NCBI GenBank assembly: GCA_019359615.1
Contig: JAHHHA010000014.1
Span: 82,152-146,151, forward strand
DNA: 64,000 nucleotides
Direction: 5' to 3'
DNA from: Cyanosarcina radialis HA8281-LM2
GTDB lineage: Bacteria; Cyanobacteriota; Cyanobacteriia; Cyanobacteriales; CCAP-1448
The position numbers and the translations under genes are program-made. Within the stretch, counting starts at the first letter, position 1, and the number at the start of each line of letters is the position of its first letter. The notes under the pieces were generated by a model. The model worked only from the letters and a program-made list of their open reading frames with translations, did no database searches and was not told where the DNA came from. Of the stretch, positions 53,442 to 61,334 are shown one piece after another.

Positions 53442-54386
53442 ATGAAGCCGTCTAGCCAAATCTTCAGGCGTTCTTTCTCACTCGTTACCAGTGCCGCTCT
53501 TTTAGGAACAGTAGTTGGTTGTGGAGGCTCGAATTCGGTTAACTCTCAAACTTCTACCGTTTCTCAGTCTTCCCCAACTGCTACTGCTTCTCCCTGTCTG
53601 CTGGAAGGAGTTAAATTAACGCTGCGAGTCAAGTCTGCCAACAAAGAAGCTAGCGTCACTCCCGAACTTCTGGCTCAAATGCAGGAAGCAATGACAAAAC
53701 GACTTGATGGTTTGGGAATTAAGCAGGCTGTAGTTCAACCCGATGGCTCGGATCGATTGTCAATTCTCTTACCAAGCAACATTGATGTCCGACAAGCCCA
53801 GCGAGTTCTCGTCACTACGGCAAAACTAGAGTTCCGAGAGCAAAAACCAGAAACGCTGGAACAACTACCCGTCGAACAGCACCAGCTACAACTTCTATTA
53901 GCAGAGCAAGAAAATTTGAAAAACAGCGGAGATACGGCTGCAATTGCCAAAAATCAGGCTGATATCGCTCAAAAGAGAAAAGCGATCGTTAACTTTTTTG
54001 CTCCTGCTGGCTTAACAGGCGCAAATTTGAGAGATGTAAACGCTCAACTCTCTCAGTTCGGCAATTACTGGCAACTTCTACTTAAATTTGACGAGAGTGG
54101 TGCCAAACTGTTTACAGAAATGACTAAAAACGTAGCAGGGACGGGAAGGTCTATTGGCATTTTTATTGATGACGTTCTCATCAGTTCGCCAACAGTTAAT
54201 TCGCAATACGCTACAACAGGTATTACAGGCGGAGCCGCTGAAATTAGTGGCAATTTTACAGACAAACAGGCTCAGGAACTAGCTATTCAACTTCGCTCTG
54301 GGGCGCTACCTGCATCTGTAGAAATTGTTAGTAACCAAACATTTAAAAATAATAATTGTTCTGCTTCTCCTACGACCTCACCTTAA
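53442..54386 (+). CDS. Lipoprotein resembling the SecD periplasmic (P1) domain
   Basis: A 314-residue lipoprotein: signal peptide ending in TVVGC (Cys27), a Ser/Thr-rich linker, then sequence typical of the SecD ectodomain: VKLTLRVKSANKEASVTPELL, AMTKRLDGLGIKQAVVQPDGSDRLSILLPS, QAQRVLVTTAKLEFREQKPET, and LRDVNAQLSQFGNYWQLLLKF near the SecD P1 head. All six SecD membrane helices are absent; the C-terminus ends in a short polar tail. It may assist protein release at the membrane or be an independent paralogue. It follows thrS by 41 bases. Confidence 0.75.
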   Translation: MKPSSQIFRRSFSLVTSAALLGTVVGCGGSNSVNSQTSTVSQSSPTATASPCLLEGVKLTLRVKSANKEASVTPELLAQMQEAMTKRLDGLGIKQAVVQPDGSDRLSILLPSNIDVRQAQRVLVTTAKLEFREQKPETLEQLPVEQHQLQLLLAEQENLKNSGDTAAIAKNQADIAQKRKAIVNFFAPAGLTGANLRDVNAQLSQFGNYWQLLLKFDESGAKLFTEMTKNVAGTGRSIGIFIDDVLISSPTVNSQYATTGITGGAAEISGNFTDKQAQELAIQLRSGALPASVEIVSNQTFKNNNCSASPTTSP

Positions 54387-54482
54387 TCGCCAGTAGGGGT
54401 GCAATTATTAAGGTTAAGAATTAAATCCGGTAATTCTGGGGGAAACAAGATGCCTGCTTTCTTGTGGGGTGGGCATCCTGCC

Positions 54483-54689
54483 ATTGGTGTCAACTTAAGG
54501 CTATAACCGTTGCTAAATCATGGGTTTCAGCCATCTCCGCCAGAGGTTTTCAACCTCTGGCTAATAGCACAAGTCCATTAAAATGGACTAAGGTGACTAT
54601 AGTTAGTCCTCTTTAGAGGACTTTAGCTTTGAGGCAGGGGTTTTCAACCCCTGACGGATGAAGGCTTTGACCATTAACTTGACACCAAT
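54483..54689 (+). mobile_element. MITE-like non-coding mobile element, copy C
   Basis: A 207 bp element with perfect ends ATTGGTGTCAA and TTGACACCAAT, flanked by the 11 bp direct repeat GGCATCCTGCC (54472-54482 and 54690-54700). Internal hairpins CAGAGGTTTTCAACCTCTG, GTCCATTAAAATGGAC, AGTCCTCTTTAGAGGACT and CAGGGGTTTTCAACCCCTG are shared with copy B. The surrounding 54460-54736 palindrome (CTTGTGGGGTGGG...TATCCCACAAG) matches the uninterrupted repeat at 49347-49414. Confidence 0.88.
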
Positions 54690-54811
54690 GGCATCCTGCC
54701 CGCCCCATTGGGACAGCCCAGAGGGCTATCCCACAAGAATTACCCAATTATTTTTTTTACTGCCATCATTGCTCCCCTACTATATGCAACAATAGCGATC
54801 GCTTCTAGCGC

Positions 54812-54840
54812 ACAAAAAAAAGACAGGCTTTTGCCTGTCT
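54812..54840 (-). terminator. Intrinsic terminator of petA
   Basis: AGACAGGC and GCCTGTCT pair around a TTTT loop; on the minus strand the stem is followed by TTTTTTTTGTG. It lies 28 bases after the petA stop codon. Confidence 0.85.
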
Positions 54841-54867
54841 GGGAACTAACAGTTTAGTTGCCAAAGA

Positions 54868-55854
54868 TTAAAGATTCATCTCAGCCGCTTGGACTTTCTC
54901 AACTTGCTTCTTCTTCAGAACCAGCATTACTTGAGAAAGCATAATCGCAAAGAGGAAAGCAATTAACCATTGAATTCTCACCGGGTTTTGCAGAACAACT
55001 TCTCCATCGGCTTGGCCGAAACCACCCACATTAGGGTTATTGGTTAAGGCATCACCAGCGTTAACTTCTTGTCCTTGTGAAACAATTAATTCTGGACCGG
55101 CAGGAATGTTTTCTACTACTGCTTCGCCTTTGGTGGGCTGAATGCTAACTTGATAGCCACCAGCTTCAGCCTTGGCAATTTGGGTAACTTTACCAGCAAC
55201 CGAAGCGGCAAAAACGCCGTTATTACTCTTTTCTCCAGTGGGGTAAAGTTGTCCGCGTCCGCGATTGCCGCCTACGTGAACGGGGTATTTACCGAAGTAA
55301 ACGCCCTTATCAGTTGCAGGATTGGGAGACAAAACTGGGAAGACGATTTCTTGATATTTATCTCCTGGTAGCGGGCCGACGATGACGACGTTATCTTCAC
55401 CTTGCTTGTAGGTTTGAGGATAAAGCCCCGCCACCTTTTCTTTCATTTCCTCTGGAATTCTATCTTCCGGAGCGATCTTGAAGCCAGAAGGCAGCATTAA
55501 CACCGCGCCAACATTTAGAGGTCCTTTAGAACCGTCGCCGATTACCTGCTGGCTGGCGGTGTCATAAGGAATTTTAACCACTGCCTCAAACACCGTATCG
55601 GGTTTGACCGCTTGAGGAATTTCGATTTCTGTGGGCTTGGCAGCTAGGTGACAGTTGGCACAAACAATTCTTCCTGTCGGTTCGCGGGGAGTCTCAGGGT
55701 AAGTTTGCTGCGCCCAGAAAGGATAAGCGTTAGCCGCTTGGGGAATAACTAAGTCGCTGGTGAAGAAAAGTGCCACCACAGCGAACGCCAGCAGGATAGT
55801 TCTGGTAATTACCTGCTTGGCAGCCGATCTTGCCGATTTACAAGCTTTTTTCAT
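54868..55854 (-). CDS. petA: Apocytochrome f
   Basis: The c-type cytochrome of the b6f complex, passing electrons to plastocyanin or cytochrome c6 in the thylakoid lumen. The 328 residues include a thylakoid-targeting signal ([20 protein letters not shown]...ANA), the mature start [15 protein letters not shown] with the axial tyrosine, the haem site CANCH and a C-terminal membrane helix followed by [10 protein letters not shown]. It is transcribed after petC in the usual petC-petA order, 199 bases apart. Confidence 0.98.
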   Translation of the reverse strand: MKKACKSARSAAKQVITRTILLAFAVVALFFTSDLVIPQAANAYPFWAQQTYPETPREPTGRIVCANCHLAAKPTEIEIPQAVKPDTVFEAVVKIPYDTASQQVIGDGSKGPLNVGAVLMLPSGFKIAPEDRIPEEMKEKVAGLYPQTYKQGEDNVVIVGPLPGDKYQEIVFPVLSPNPATDKGVYFGKYPVHVGGNRGRGQLYPTGEKSNNGVFAASVAGKVTQIAKAEAGGYQVSIQPTKGEAVVENIPAGPELIVSQGQEVNAGDALTNNPNVGGFGQADGEVVLQNPVRIQWLIAFLFAIMLSQVMLVLKKKQVEKVQAAEMNL

Positions 55855-55886
55855 TTGTTAGAGAAACGATGCAATAACCAAATTCA

Positions 55887-56050
55887 AGTCACGGGGAGAG
55901 TGGGAGATGGGGAGAGTGGGAGATGGGGAGATGGGGAAGAGGGAGAGCATTCTTGAATCAACACTTAACACTCCTGTACGGGCGCAAGGCATTGCGCCCC
56001 TACCACTCCACACTTAACACTTAACACTTAACACTCCACACTCAACACTT
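55887..56050. repeat. Repeat cluster in the petC-petA spacer
   Basis: GGGAGAGTGGGAGATGGGGAG units (55892-55940), a GGGCGCAAGGCATTGCGCCC palindrome (55980-55999) and CACTTAACACTTAACACTCC units (56000-56049) lie between petC and petA. They would be transcribed in the petCA leader. Confidence 0.8.
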
Positions 56051-56053
56051 CCA

Positions 56054-56596
56054 TTACGCCCACCAAGGATCTTCGCCAGTGCGGAAGTCGGTTTCCGTCC
56101 AAGGAGTAAAGACTACTTTGTCGTCTTCTGTGACGGTAGCGTGAGCCAATGCTAAAGACAAAGGAGCAGGTCCGCGAGTTACCTTGCCCGTGGTGTCGTA
56201 TTGGGAACCGTGACACGGACACCGAAACCTGTTCTCGCTAGCATTCCAGGGAACGACGCAGCCCAAGTGAGTGCAAACAGCGTTGATTCCATATTTAGCG
56301 ATCGCTTGGTCGCCTTCGACTACGATATATGTCGGGTCGCCTTTGAGTCCTTGAGCCAAGGCGCGATCGCCTTTACTACGGCCAGCTACAAACTGACTGA
56401 CAATGATGTCATTGCCTTGGGCATCTTTGGCAGTTATGCCACCACCCGAACCGCCGCTGGATGGCGGGATAAAGTATTTCACCACTGGATATAGTCCGCC
56501 CAGCACTGTTCCGGTCACAGTACCAAAAGTGAGAAGGTTCATGAATTGCCTGCGCCCCATATCGGGGACATCCGCAGAACCAGAAAGTTGAGCCAT
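56054..56596 (-). CDS. petC: Cytochrome b6f Rieske iron-sulfur protein
   Basis: The [2Fe-2S] subunit of the cytochrome b6f complex. The 180-residue protein starts [21 protein letters not shown], with a twin-Arg-type membrane helix, and has cluster ligands in CTHLGC and CPCHGSQYD. It is the first gene of the petC-petA pair. TatC, which exports Rieske proteins, is encoded nearby on the same strand. Confidence 0.98.
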   Translation of the reverse strand: MAQLSGSADVPDMGRRQFMNLLTFGTVTGTVLGGLYPVVKYFIPPSSGGSGGGITAKDAQGNDIIVSQFVAGRSKGDRALAQGLKGDPTYIVVEGDQAIAKYGINAVCTHLGCVVPWNASENRFRCPCHGSQYDTTGKVTRGPAPLSLALAHATVTEDDKVVFTPWTETDFRTGEDPWWA

Positions 56597-56885
56597 AACT
56601 TAACGAGTGTATATTTTTGTCAACTACCCTGGGTGAAATCCCAGAAAATTGTTTACCCTGCTCGATCGATGTTGAGCTAGCATCTAGGAAGCATTCGTCG
56701 CCACAACCCCTTTTATTTAAAGGGTTACAGAGCAAATAATCGTATTATCACATTCTTTTGTACCCGATCGTAAACTCAAGTAAAGATTGCTTTCATAATT
56801 CATCCCAGTTTCCCAGCTTGAACCTCCTGCTTCAGCCTGCTTCTACAATCCAAAATCCAAAATCTAAAATCCAAAATGGTATCAG

Positions 56886-57194
56886 ATGACCGGACAAGAC
56901 CTGCGCCAACTCCTGCTCGATAAGTGGGGACATTCATACGACATTCAGCTAAGGCGGATTCAAGGCCAAATGTTCGTCCAAGTGATGTGGAAATATTTAG
57001 AGCAGGCATCTTTTCCGCTGTCAGAAGCCGACTATCTGGCTAATCTCGATCGCGTTGCCAGTTATCTCGACGCTTGGGGTGGAGAATCGCAAGTACAAAA
57101 TTATATTCGACACACCCGCGATCGGCCCCATGTCGGTAGGGCGGTTAGTATCCCGATAGATCTCGGAGAGAGAACTTCAGAATGGATTTTATGA
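56886..57194 (+). CDS. DUF3067 family protein
   Basis: A 102-residue soluble protein of a family restricted to cyanobacteria and plants: MTGQDLRQLLLDKWGHSYDI, FVQVMWKYLEQASFPLSEADYLANLD and VASYLDAWGGESQVQNYIR. Function unknown. It sits divergently from petC and ahead of the antitoxin remnant, which it overlaps by 13 bases. Its conserved position beside petC/tatC in cyanobacteria, as I recall it, suggests a role linked to b6f biogenesis (inference). Confidence 0.82.
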   Translation: MTGQDLRQLLLDKWGHSYDIQLRRIQGQMFVQVMWKYLEQASFPLSEADYLANLDRVASYLDAWGGESQVQNYIRHTRDRPHVGRAVSIPIDLGERTSEWIL

Positions 57195-57427
57195 ATGATA
57201 CAAACGAATTCCTCTTAGAGCATGGCTCGATCGCAGCAGAAAAAACTTTAGCCGATCGCTGCTTGTTTGTGCTAAATGACGAGCAATGGCAAGAATTTCA
57301 GGCAATCCTCGATCGACCCGTACAAGAGAAGCCCAGGCTGAAAAAACTCCTGACATCCCCAGGAGTGTTCGATCGAGGTGGGACAGGCAAGATGCCTATA
57401 CCACAAGAATCATCCAATTATTTCTAA
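57182..57427 (+). pseudogene. DUF1778/TacA-type antitoxin remnant
   Basis: The segment CLFVLNDEQWQEFQAILDRP, then VQEKPRLKKLLTSPGVFD, matches the C-terminal toxin-neutralising half of DUF1778 antitoxins. The N-terminal ribbon-helix-helix DNA-binding half is missing: only about 25 residues (DTNEFLLEHGSIAAEKTLA) precede it. The last 17 residues (RGGTGKMPIPQESSNYF) are encoded by a GGGACAGGCAAGATGCC repeat, so the natural stop has been lost. No acetyltransferase toxin is adjacent. The start could be 57182 or 57191. Confidence 0.6.
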
Positions 57428-57428
57428 A

Positions 57429-58232
57429 TTACCGTCCTATCAGTTTGACTAAACCAATACCGCTAAAATATAGCCCCAAAGCCGCCCCAGCTAGAAGGCT
57501 TTGAGTTAAAGGATCGGTAGAAGGGGTGAGAACTGCTCCTAAGATGGCTGCTCCCAAAATGACATAACGCCAGCCAGAGAGCATTTGCTGGGAAGAAACA
57601 ATCCCTAACAAGCCGAGGAGAACTTGAATTATGGGAATCTGAAACGCCAAGCCAGTGCTGAACAGGAGCAAGAGGACGAATTCAAAATAGCGATCGATCG
57701 ACCAGAGTTGTTCGACGACACCCGCACCGTAATTGACAAAGAACTTGAGCGCCGCTGGAATTAAAGCCGAATAGGCAAATATCAGCCCCACAACGAACAA
57801 GGCGCTAGAACCTAAGACTATAGGGCCGATTAAGCGCCGTTCGCGGCGGGTAAGTCCTGGTAAGACAAATTGAATAATTTGATAAAGCACGAACGGACTG
57901 GCTAATAGCAAGCCGCTGTAGCCAGCTACTTTCAAGGAGACAAAAAAGAATTCTCCTGGTGCTAGCTGGAGAAACTTTACGCCTTGGGCGGGAATTTCTA
58001 ATAACTCGACGATCGGCTTGACTCCTAAAAAACAGCCAATCATCCCGATAACAACCGCAATCAGAGCATAGAATATCCGCTGCCGCAACTCTTCCAAGTG
58101 GTCGAACAGAGACATTTCGACTTCATGCGGTAGATCGTCTAGATCCTCATCTTCTAAGGGGCGATCGATCGATTCGTCGTTGAAATCTGAAGTTTCTGGG
58201 AAGGCGGTTTCTGCTTCTGAAGGCTGTGTCAT
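57429..58232 (-). CDS. tatC: Sec-independent protein translocase TatC
   Basis: The multispanning receptor of the twin-arginine pathway, which exports folded proteins such as the Rieske protein. About 267 residues: an acidic N-terminal tail ([20 protein letters not shown]), then the signature [18 protein letters not shown], six membrane helices and the conserved FALYQ-type loop ([22 protein letters not shown]). The ATG at 58230-58232 is preferred over a TTG two codons earlier. It sits upstream of petC on the same strand, separated by two plus-strand genes. Confidence 0.96.
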   Translation of the reverse strand: MTQPSEAETAFPETSDFNDESIDRPLEDEDLDDLPHEVEMSLFDHLEELRQRIFYALIAVVIGMIGCFLGVKPIVELLEIPAQGVKFLQLAPGEFFFVSLKVAGYSGLLLASPFVLYQIIQFVLPGLTRRERRLIGPIVLGSSALFVVGLIFAYSALIPAALKFFVNYGAGVVEQLWSIDRYFEFVLLLLFSTGLAFQIPIIQVLLGLLGIVSSQQMLSGWRYVILGAAILGAVLTPSTDPLTQSLLAGAALGLYFSGIGLVKLIGR

Positions 58233-58292
58233 TGGCAAGATCTAGTGCTAGCGTTGTTAACTATTCTATCTATGTAGGCGATCGCCAAATAG

Positions 58293-58335
58293 AGTTCGGA
58301 GTTCGGAGTTCGGAATTCAGAATTTGGAATTCACC
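58293..58335. repeat. GAGTTCGGAGTTCGGA short tandem repeat
   Basis: Same family as at 3160-3196. It lies between tatC (divergent) and the GST gene. Confidence 0.7.
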
Positions 58336-58361
58336 GCCCTCCCCGCGCTCTCGCCCTCTTC

Positions 58362-59018
58362 TCAGGATCGCCTTTCTAAAATTTTTCTCATATTCGGGAG
58401 AGCCGCTTCAATTACTTCTGGCTGGGGAGTGGTTTGTTGCCAGCTTGCTCTCATCACTAATCTTTCCATCCAAGCTTGGAGGCGTGGATAATTATCGAAG
58501 GAAAAGCCAAACAGGGGCAATGATGGTACTAATGTGCCTGCCACAATGTCTGCTACGGTAAGCTCGTCGCCAGCAAAGTAAGAGCAATCGCTTAACAGAT
58601 CTTGGTAAAAATCGATCGCGGCTGTCACTCGTTGACGAGCAGTTTCCAGTTTTTGCGCCTCGACTTCTAATCCCACCAACGAGCGCATTAAGGGAACTGT
58701 GGCTGGCTGGAGTTCGTTGACTGCTACCATTTCTACCATTCGCACTGTAGCGATCGCTTCTGGTTCGCTGGGCATCAATGATGGTGTGGGATACTTGGCT
58801 TCTAGGTAGTCCAAAATCGCTAAGGATTCAACTACCCGGAAATTGCGATCGATAATTACAGGAACTCGTTGCAGGGGGTTAATCGCCGTAAATTCCTCGC
58901 CGAACTGCTCCCCATCTAAATTGACTAGAATTGGCTCGAACGAAATTTGTTTTTCTAGCAATGCTACCCAAACGCGACGAGCGTTAACCGAAATTGGATG
59001 AAAGTAGAATTTCAGCAT
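58362..59018 (-). CDS. Glutathione S-transferase family protein
   Basis: A 218-residue GST with a thioredoxin-like N-terminal domain (MLKFYFHPISVNARRVWVALLE, then the glutathione-binding QRVPVIIDRNFRVVESLAIL) and an all-helical C-terminal domain. The VPV-xxx-ES glutathione site is intact. Likely roles are detoxification or redox repair; the substrate is not evident. It stands alone on the strand, with a TetR gene upstream. Confidence 0.88.
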   Translation of the reverse strand: MLKFYFHPISVNARRVWVALLEKQISFEPILVNLDGEQFGEEFTAINPLQRVPVIIDRNFRVVESLAILDYLEAKYPTPSLMPSEPEAIATVRMVEMVAVNELQPATVPLMRSLVGLEVEAQKLETARQRVTAAIDFYQDLLSDCSYFAGDELTVADIVAGTLVPSLPLFGFSFDNYPRLQAWMERLVMRASWQQTTPQPEVIEAALPNMRKILERRS

Positions 59019-59092
59019 AGAAACTTCAACCTCTAAGTGCGATCGACTGACAAAACTTCTGGAGCTATCGATCTATAGCCAGTCTAAATCAG

Positions 59093-59181
59093 TGCGATCG
59101 ACCGACTTCCTTGCGCGATCGAGAAGCATATAGATCCTCGATCGCTTTTTACCCCTGGTTTCTCATCAGGGGTTTTTGTTG
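59093..59181 (+). ncRNA. Candidate small RNA with intrinsic terminator, copy 2
   Basis: The plus-strand sequence TGCGATCGACCGACTTCCTT to ...CAGGGGTTTTTGTTG is 86/89 identical to the minus-strand sequence at 33983-34071. It ends in the stem ACCCCTG/CAGGGGT and T5. No plus-strand gene lies upstream, so the terminator has no host gene here; this is the main reason to suspect an independent transcript. Possible -10-like sequences upstream are TATAGC and TCTAAAT. Confidence 0.5.
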
Positions 59182-59201
59182 TTGTCCCAATTTTTGACTT
59201 T

Positions 59202-59876
59202 TCATTCATGTTCCGCAGGGGCAATCGGCTTTGACGGCGCTCGTACCCCAGCCAAGACGAGCGCGATCGCTTCCTCGGCGTGCCGTTGCAGCATCGCTGG
59301 ACTCAAAAGCTGCTCTCCTTGGGGAAACTGTTGAATGTTTCCGGCACCAATAAAATAGAACAAGCAAGTTCCCATGATATTAATGGCCGACTGAAACGGA
59401 TCGAGGGGACGAAATACTCCCGCTGCCACACCTCGTTCCAAAATGGCGATCGAAATGCGATCGATATCGACAGAACTGCTGTCTTTGTAGTATTTTCCGT
59501 GGTTTTGTATGGCTTCGTGAAACATCATAGCGGGCAGTTTTGGGTTGCGCGATACGCAATCGAGCAATGCCTGCAAAAATTTTTCTAACGCCACTTCCGG
59601 AAATAAATGCTCCCAGTCTAAATTTTGCACCGTTTGTAACAGATCGGCGTGCGATCGCTCTAAAACCGCTCGATACAAACCTTCTTTATCTTTGAAGTAG
59701 TAATAAATCATCGATTTAGCCACACCCGTTTTGGCGGCAATGGCTTCTGTTCTCGCTGCTGTCAATCCATGCTGGGCAAACTCTTCTTCTGCTGCTGCCA
59801 AGATGACAGCTTGAGTAGCGATCGCATCTCGTACTGGCTTAGCTTTCTTGACTTTTTCAGCTTTTGTCCGCACCAC
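59202..59876 (-). CDS. TetR family transcriptional regulator
   Basis: A 225-residue repressor: helix-turn-helix VILAAAEEEFAQHGLTAARTEAIAAKTGVAKSMIYYYFKDKEGLY, then a helical ligand-binding domain (FLQALLDCVSRNPKLPAMMFHEAI). The start is uncertain: GTG at 59876 gives MVRTKAEKVKK, while a TTG at 59942 would add 22 residues that overlap the divergent promoter. An imperfect palindrome between it and the monooxygenase is the likely operator, so it probably represses the divergent gene and itself. Confidence 0.85.
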   Translation of the reverse strand: MVRTKAEKVKKAKPVRDAIATQAVILAAAEEEFAQHGLTAARTEAIAAKTGVAKSMIYYYFKDKEGLYRAVLERSHADLLQTVQNLDWEHLFPEVALEKFLQALLDCVSRNPKLPAMMFHEAIQNHGKYYKDSSSVDIDRISIAILERGVAAGVFRPLDPFQSAINIMGTCLFYFIGAGNIQQFPQGEQLLSPAMLQRHAEEAIALVLAGVRAPSKPIAPAEHE

Positions 59877-59935
59877 AACAGTTCCAAACTTGAAAAAACG
59901 ATCGGTCAGTATCACTTTCCTCGATCGAACAGCAG

Positions 59936-59964
59936 TTGACAAGTAGGCATAAAACTTGTTTGAT
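59936..59964 (+). promoter_or_regulatory. Candidate promoter of the monooxygenase gene
   Basis: TTGACA at 59936-59941 and TTTGAT at 59959-59964 are separated by 17 bases. Transcription would begin at about 59971, at the edge of the palindromic operator. Confidence 0.5.
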
Positions 59965-59972
59965 GAAATTTA

Positions 59973-59994
59973 ATCGACAGACTTGTCAGTCGAT
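59973..59994. promoter_or_regulatory. Putative TetR operator
   Basis: ATCGAC-A-GAC-TT-GTC-A-GTCGAT is an inverted repeat with 18 of 22 positions symmetric. It lies directly downstream of the -10 region and 14 bases before the monooxygenase ATG, where a bound repressor would block initiation. Confidence 0.6.
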
Positions 59995-60007
59995 AAGATG
60001 GGGAGCT

Positions 60008-61165
60008 ATGAAAAGAGTCATTATCATCGGTGGTGGCATTGGCGGTGCGGCGACAGCGCTGGCTCTGAGTCGAGTTGGGATCGAGCCTGTAGTTTACGAG
60101 CGTGCCAAAGAGTTGCGAGAAGTCGGGGCTGGAATTGCACTGTGGGCAAACGCCACCCACATTTTGCAGAAATTAGACTTATTAGAGACGGCTATGCAGG
60201 TAGGTTGTCTCACCACAAATTATCAATTCAATTCCCACCGGGGACGAGAATTAGTTAACATCCCAGTCGATCGCTTTGAGCTACCCGTTATCGGCATTCA
60301 TCGCGCCGAACTGCATCAGCTACTGTGGCGGAACGTGCCAGGGGAGAAATTTATCTTAGGAGAAACCTTCGATCGCTTTGAGTTTCAGGGCGATGGCGTT
60401 TTGGCTGAATTTGCTTCCGGTTTGAGGGTAGAAGGAGAGGCGTTAATCGGTGCCGATGGGTTGCGATCGCGAGTTAGATCTGCAATTTTAGGCGACGAAC
60501 CTCCGATTTACCGAAATTTTAAGACTTGGCGCGGTTTGACCGCTCGTATTCCTGCTGCCTACCGTCCTGGCTACATTCAAGAATATTTAGGCGGCGGTAA
60601 AGGATTCGGTTTGATGATGCTGGGCAAGGGCAAGATGTACTGGTACGCTGCTGCTACCGCCTCAGAAGCGCAACCGGATGCTGCCAGGGGGCGGAAAAAA
60701 GAGCTTGAAGCCATGTATGGAGATTGGTTTCCAGCCATTCCCGAATTAATTGCTGCCACGGATGAGGCCAATATTTTGACTACAGATTTATACGATCGCC
60801 CGCCCAAACAGCCTTGGAGTCAGAAAAACGTGACGTTACTCGGCGATGCTGCCCATCCCATGCTACCGACGATGGGTCAGGGCGCTTGTACGGCGTTGGA
60901 GGATGCTTATGTCGTTGCCCAGTGCTTGCGATCCGTGCTAATCGCACAGGCTTCGCCAACGCAACTAGATCCGAGTTTAGCTTTTCAACAATACGAATCT
61001 CTCAGGTTTCCACGTACCAAGGCGATCGTCCTGGCATCTAGGCGATCGGGTAAGATGGGCGAATTATCTCATCCTTTAGCTGTGGGATTGCGCCATACCT
61101 TGATGAAAGTCATGGGTTCGGCAATTAGCAACAGCTTCCAATCGCTTCATGCTTACCGAGCTTAG
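60008..61165 (+). CDS. FAD-dependent aromatic-ring monooxygenase family protein
   Basis: A 385-residue class A flavoprotein monooxygenase with N-terminal GxGxxG motif IIIGGGIGGAATALALSRVG, the middle GADGLRSRVRSAI motif and the second FAD motif LLGDAAHPMLPTMGQGACTALEDA. It uses NAD(P)H and oxygen to hydroxylate or epoxidise an aromatic or terpenoid compound; it resembles salicylate hydroxylase and zeaxanthin epoxidase. The ATG at 60008 has GGGAG upstream; earlier in-frame starts lie in the promoter/operator. It is divergently transcribed from TetR. Confidence 0.87.
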   Translation: MKRVIIIGGGIGGAATALALSRVGIEPVVYERAKELREVGAGIALWANATHILQKLDLLETAMQVGCLTTNYQFNSHRGRELVNIPVDRFELPVIGIHRAELHQLLWRNVPGEKFILGETFDRFEFQGDGVLAEFASGLRVEGEALIGADGLRSRVRSAILGDEPPIYRNFKTWRGLTARIPAAYRPGYIQEYLGGGKGFGLMMLGKGKMYWYAAATASEAQPDAARGRKKELEAMYGDWFPAIPELIAATDEANILTTDLYDRPPKQPWSQKNVTLLGDAAHPMLPTMGQGACTALEDAYVVAQCLRSVLIAQASPTQLDPSLAFQQYESLRFPRTKAIVLASRRSGKMGELSHPLAVGLRHTLMKVMGSAISNSFQSLHAYRA

Positions 61166-61316
61166 AAACTTGGAATCCAGAACTACCAGATAGAACCTCA
61201 ACTGTAGTGCGATCGGTACCAGTTTGGTTCTTTTTAATCGCTACTAAATCAGCTTTGCAATCGCCATCTAGATCCGTCATCCTAAAGGCAAAATTATCGC
61301 CACCTTCACCTAATAC
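61160..61316 (-). pseudogene. Fragment of an FG-GAP/VCBS repeat protein gene
   Basis: The minus strand encodes FRMTDLDGDCKADLVAIKKN, continuing TGTDRTTVEVLSGSSGFQVSK, a typical FG-GAP/VCBS unit with the calcium-type DxDGDxKxD loop. A TAG precedes it in frame and the other end runs into the monooxygenase gene antisense, so one repeat of a larger surface protein has been left behind. Confidence 0.65.
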
Positions 61317-61334
61317 CTAAGACTTGCGAGAAGT

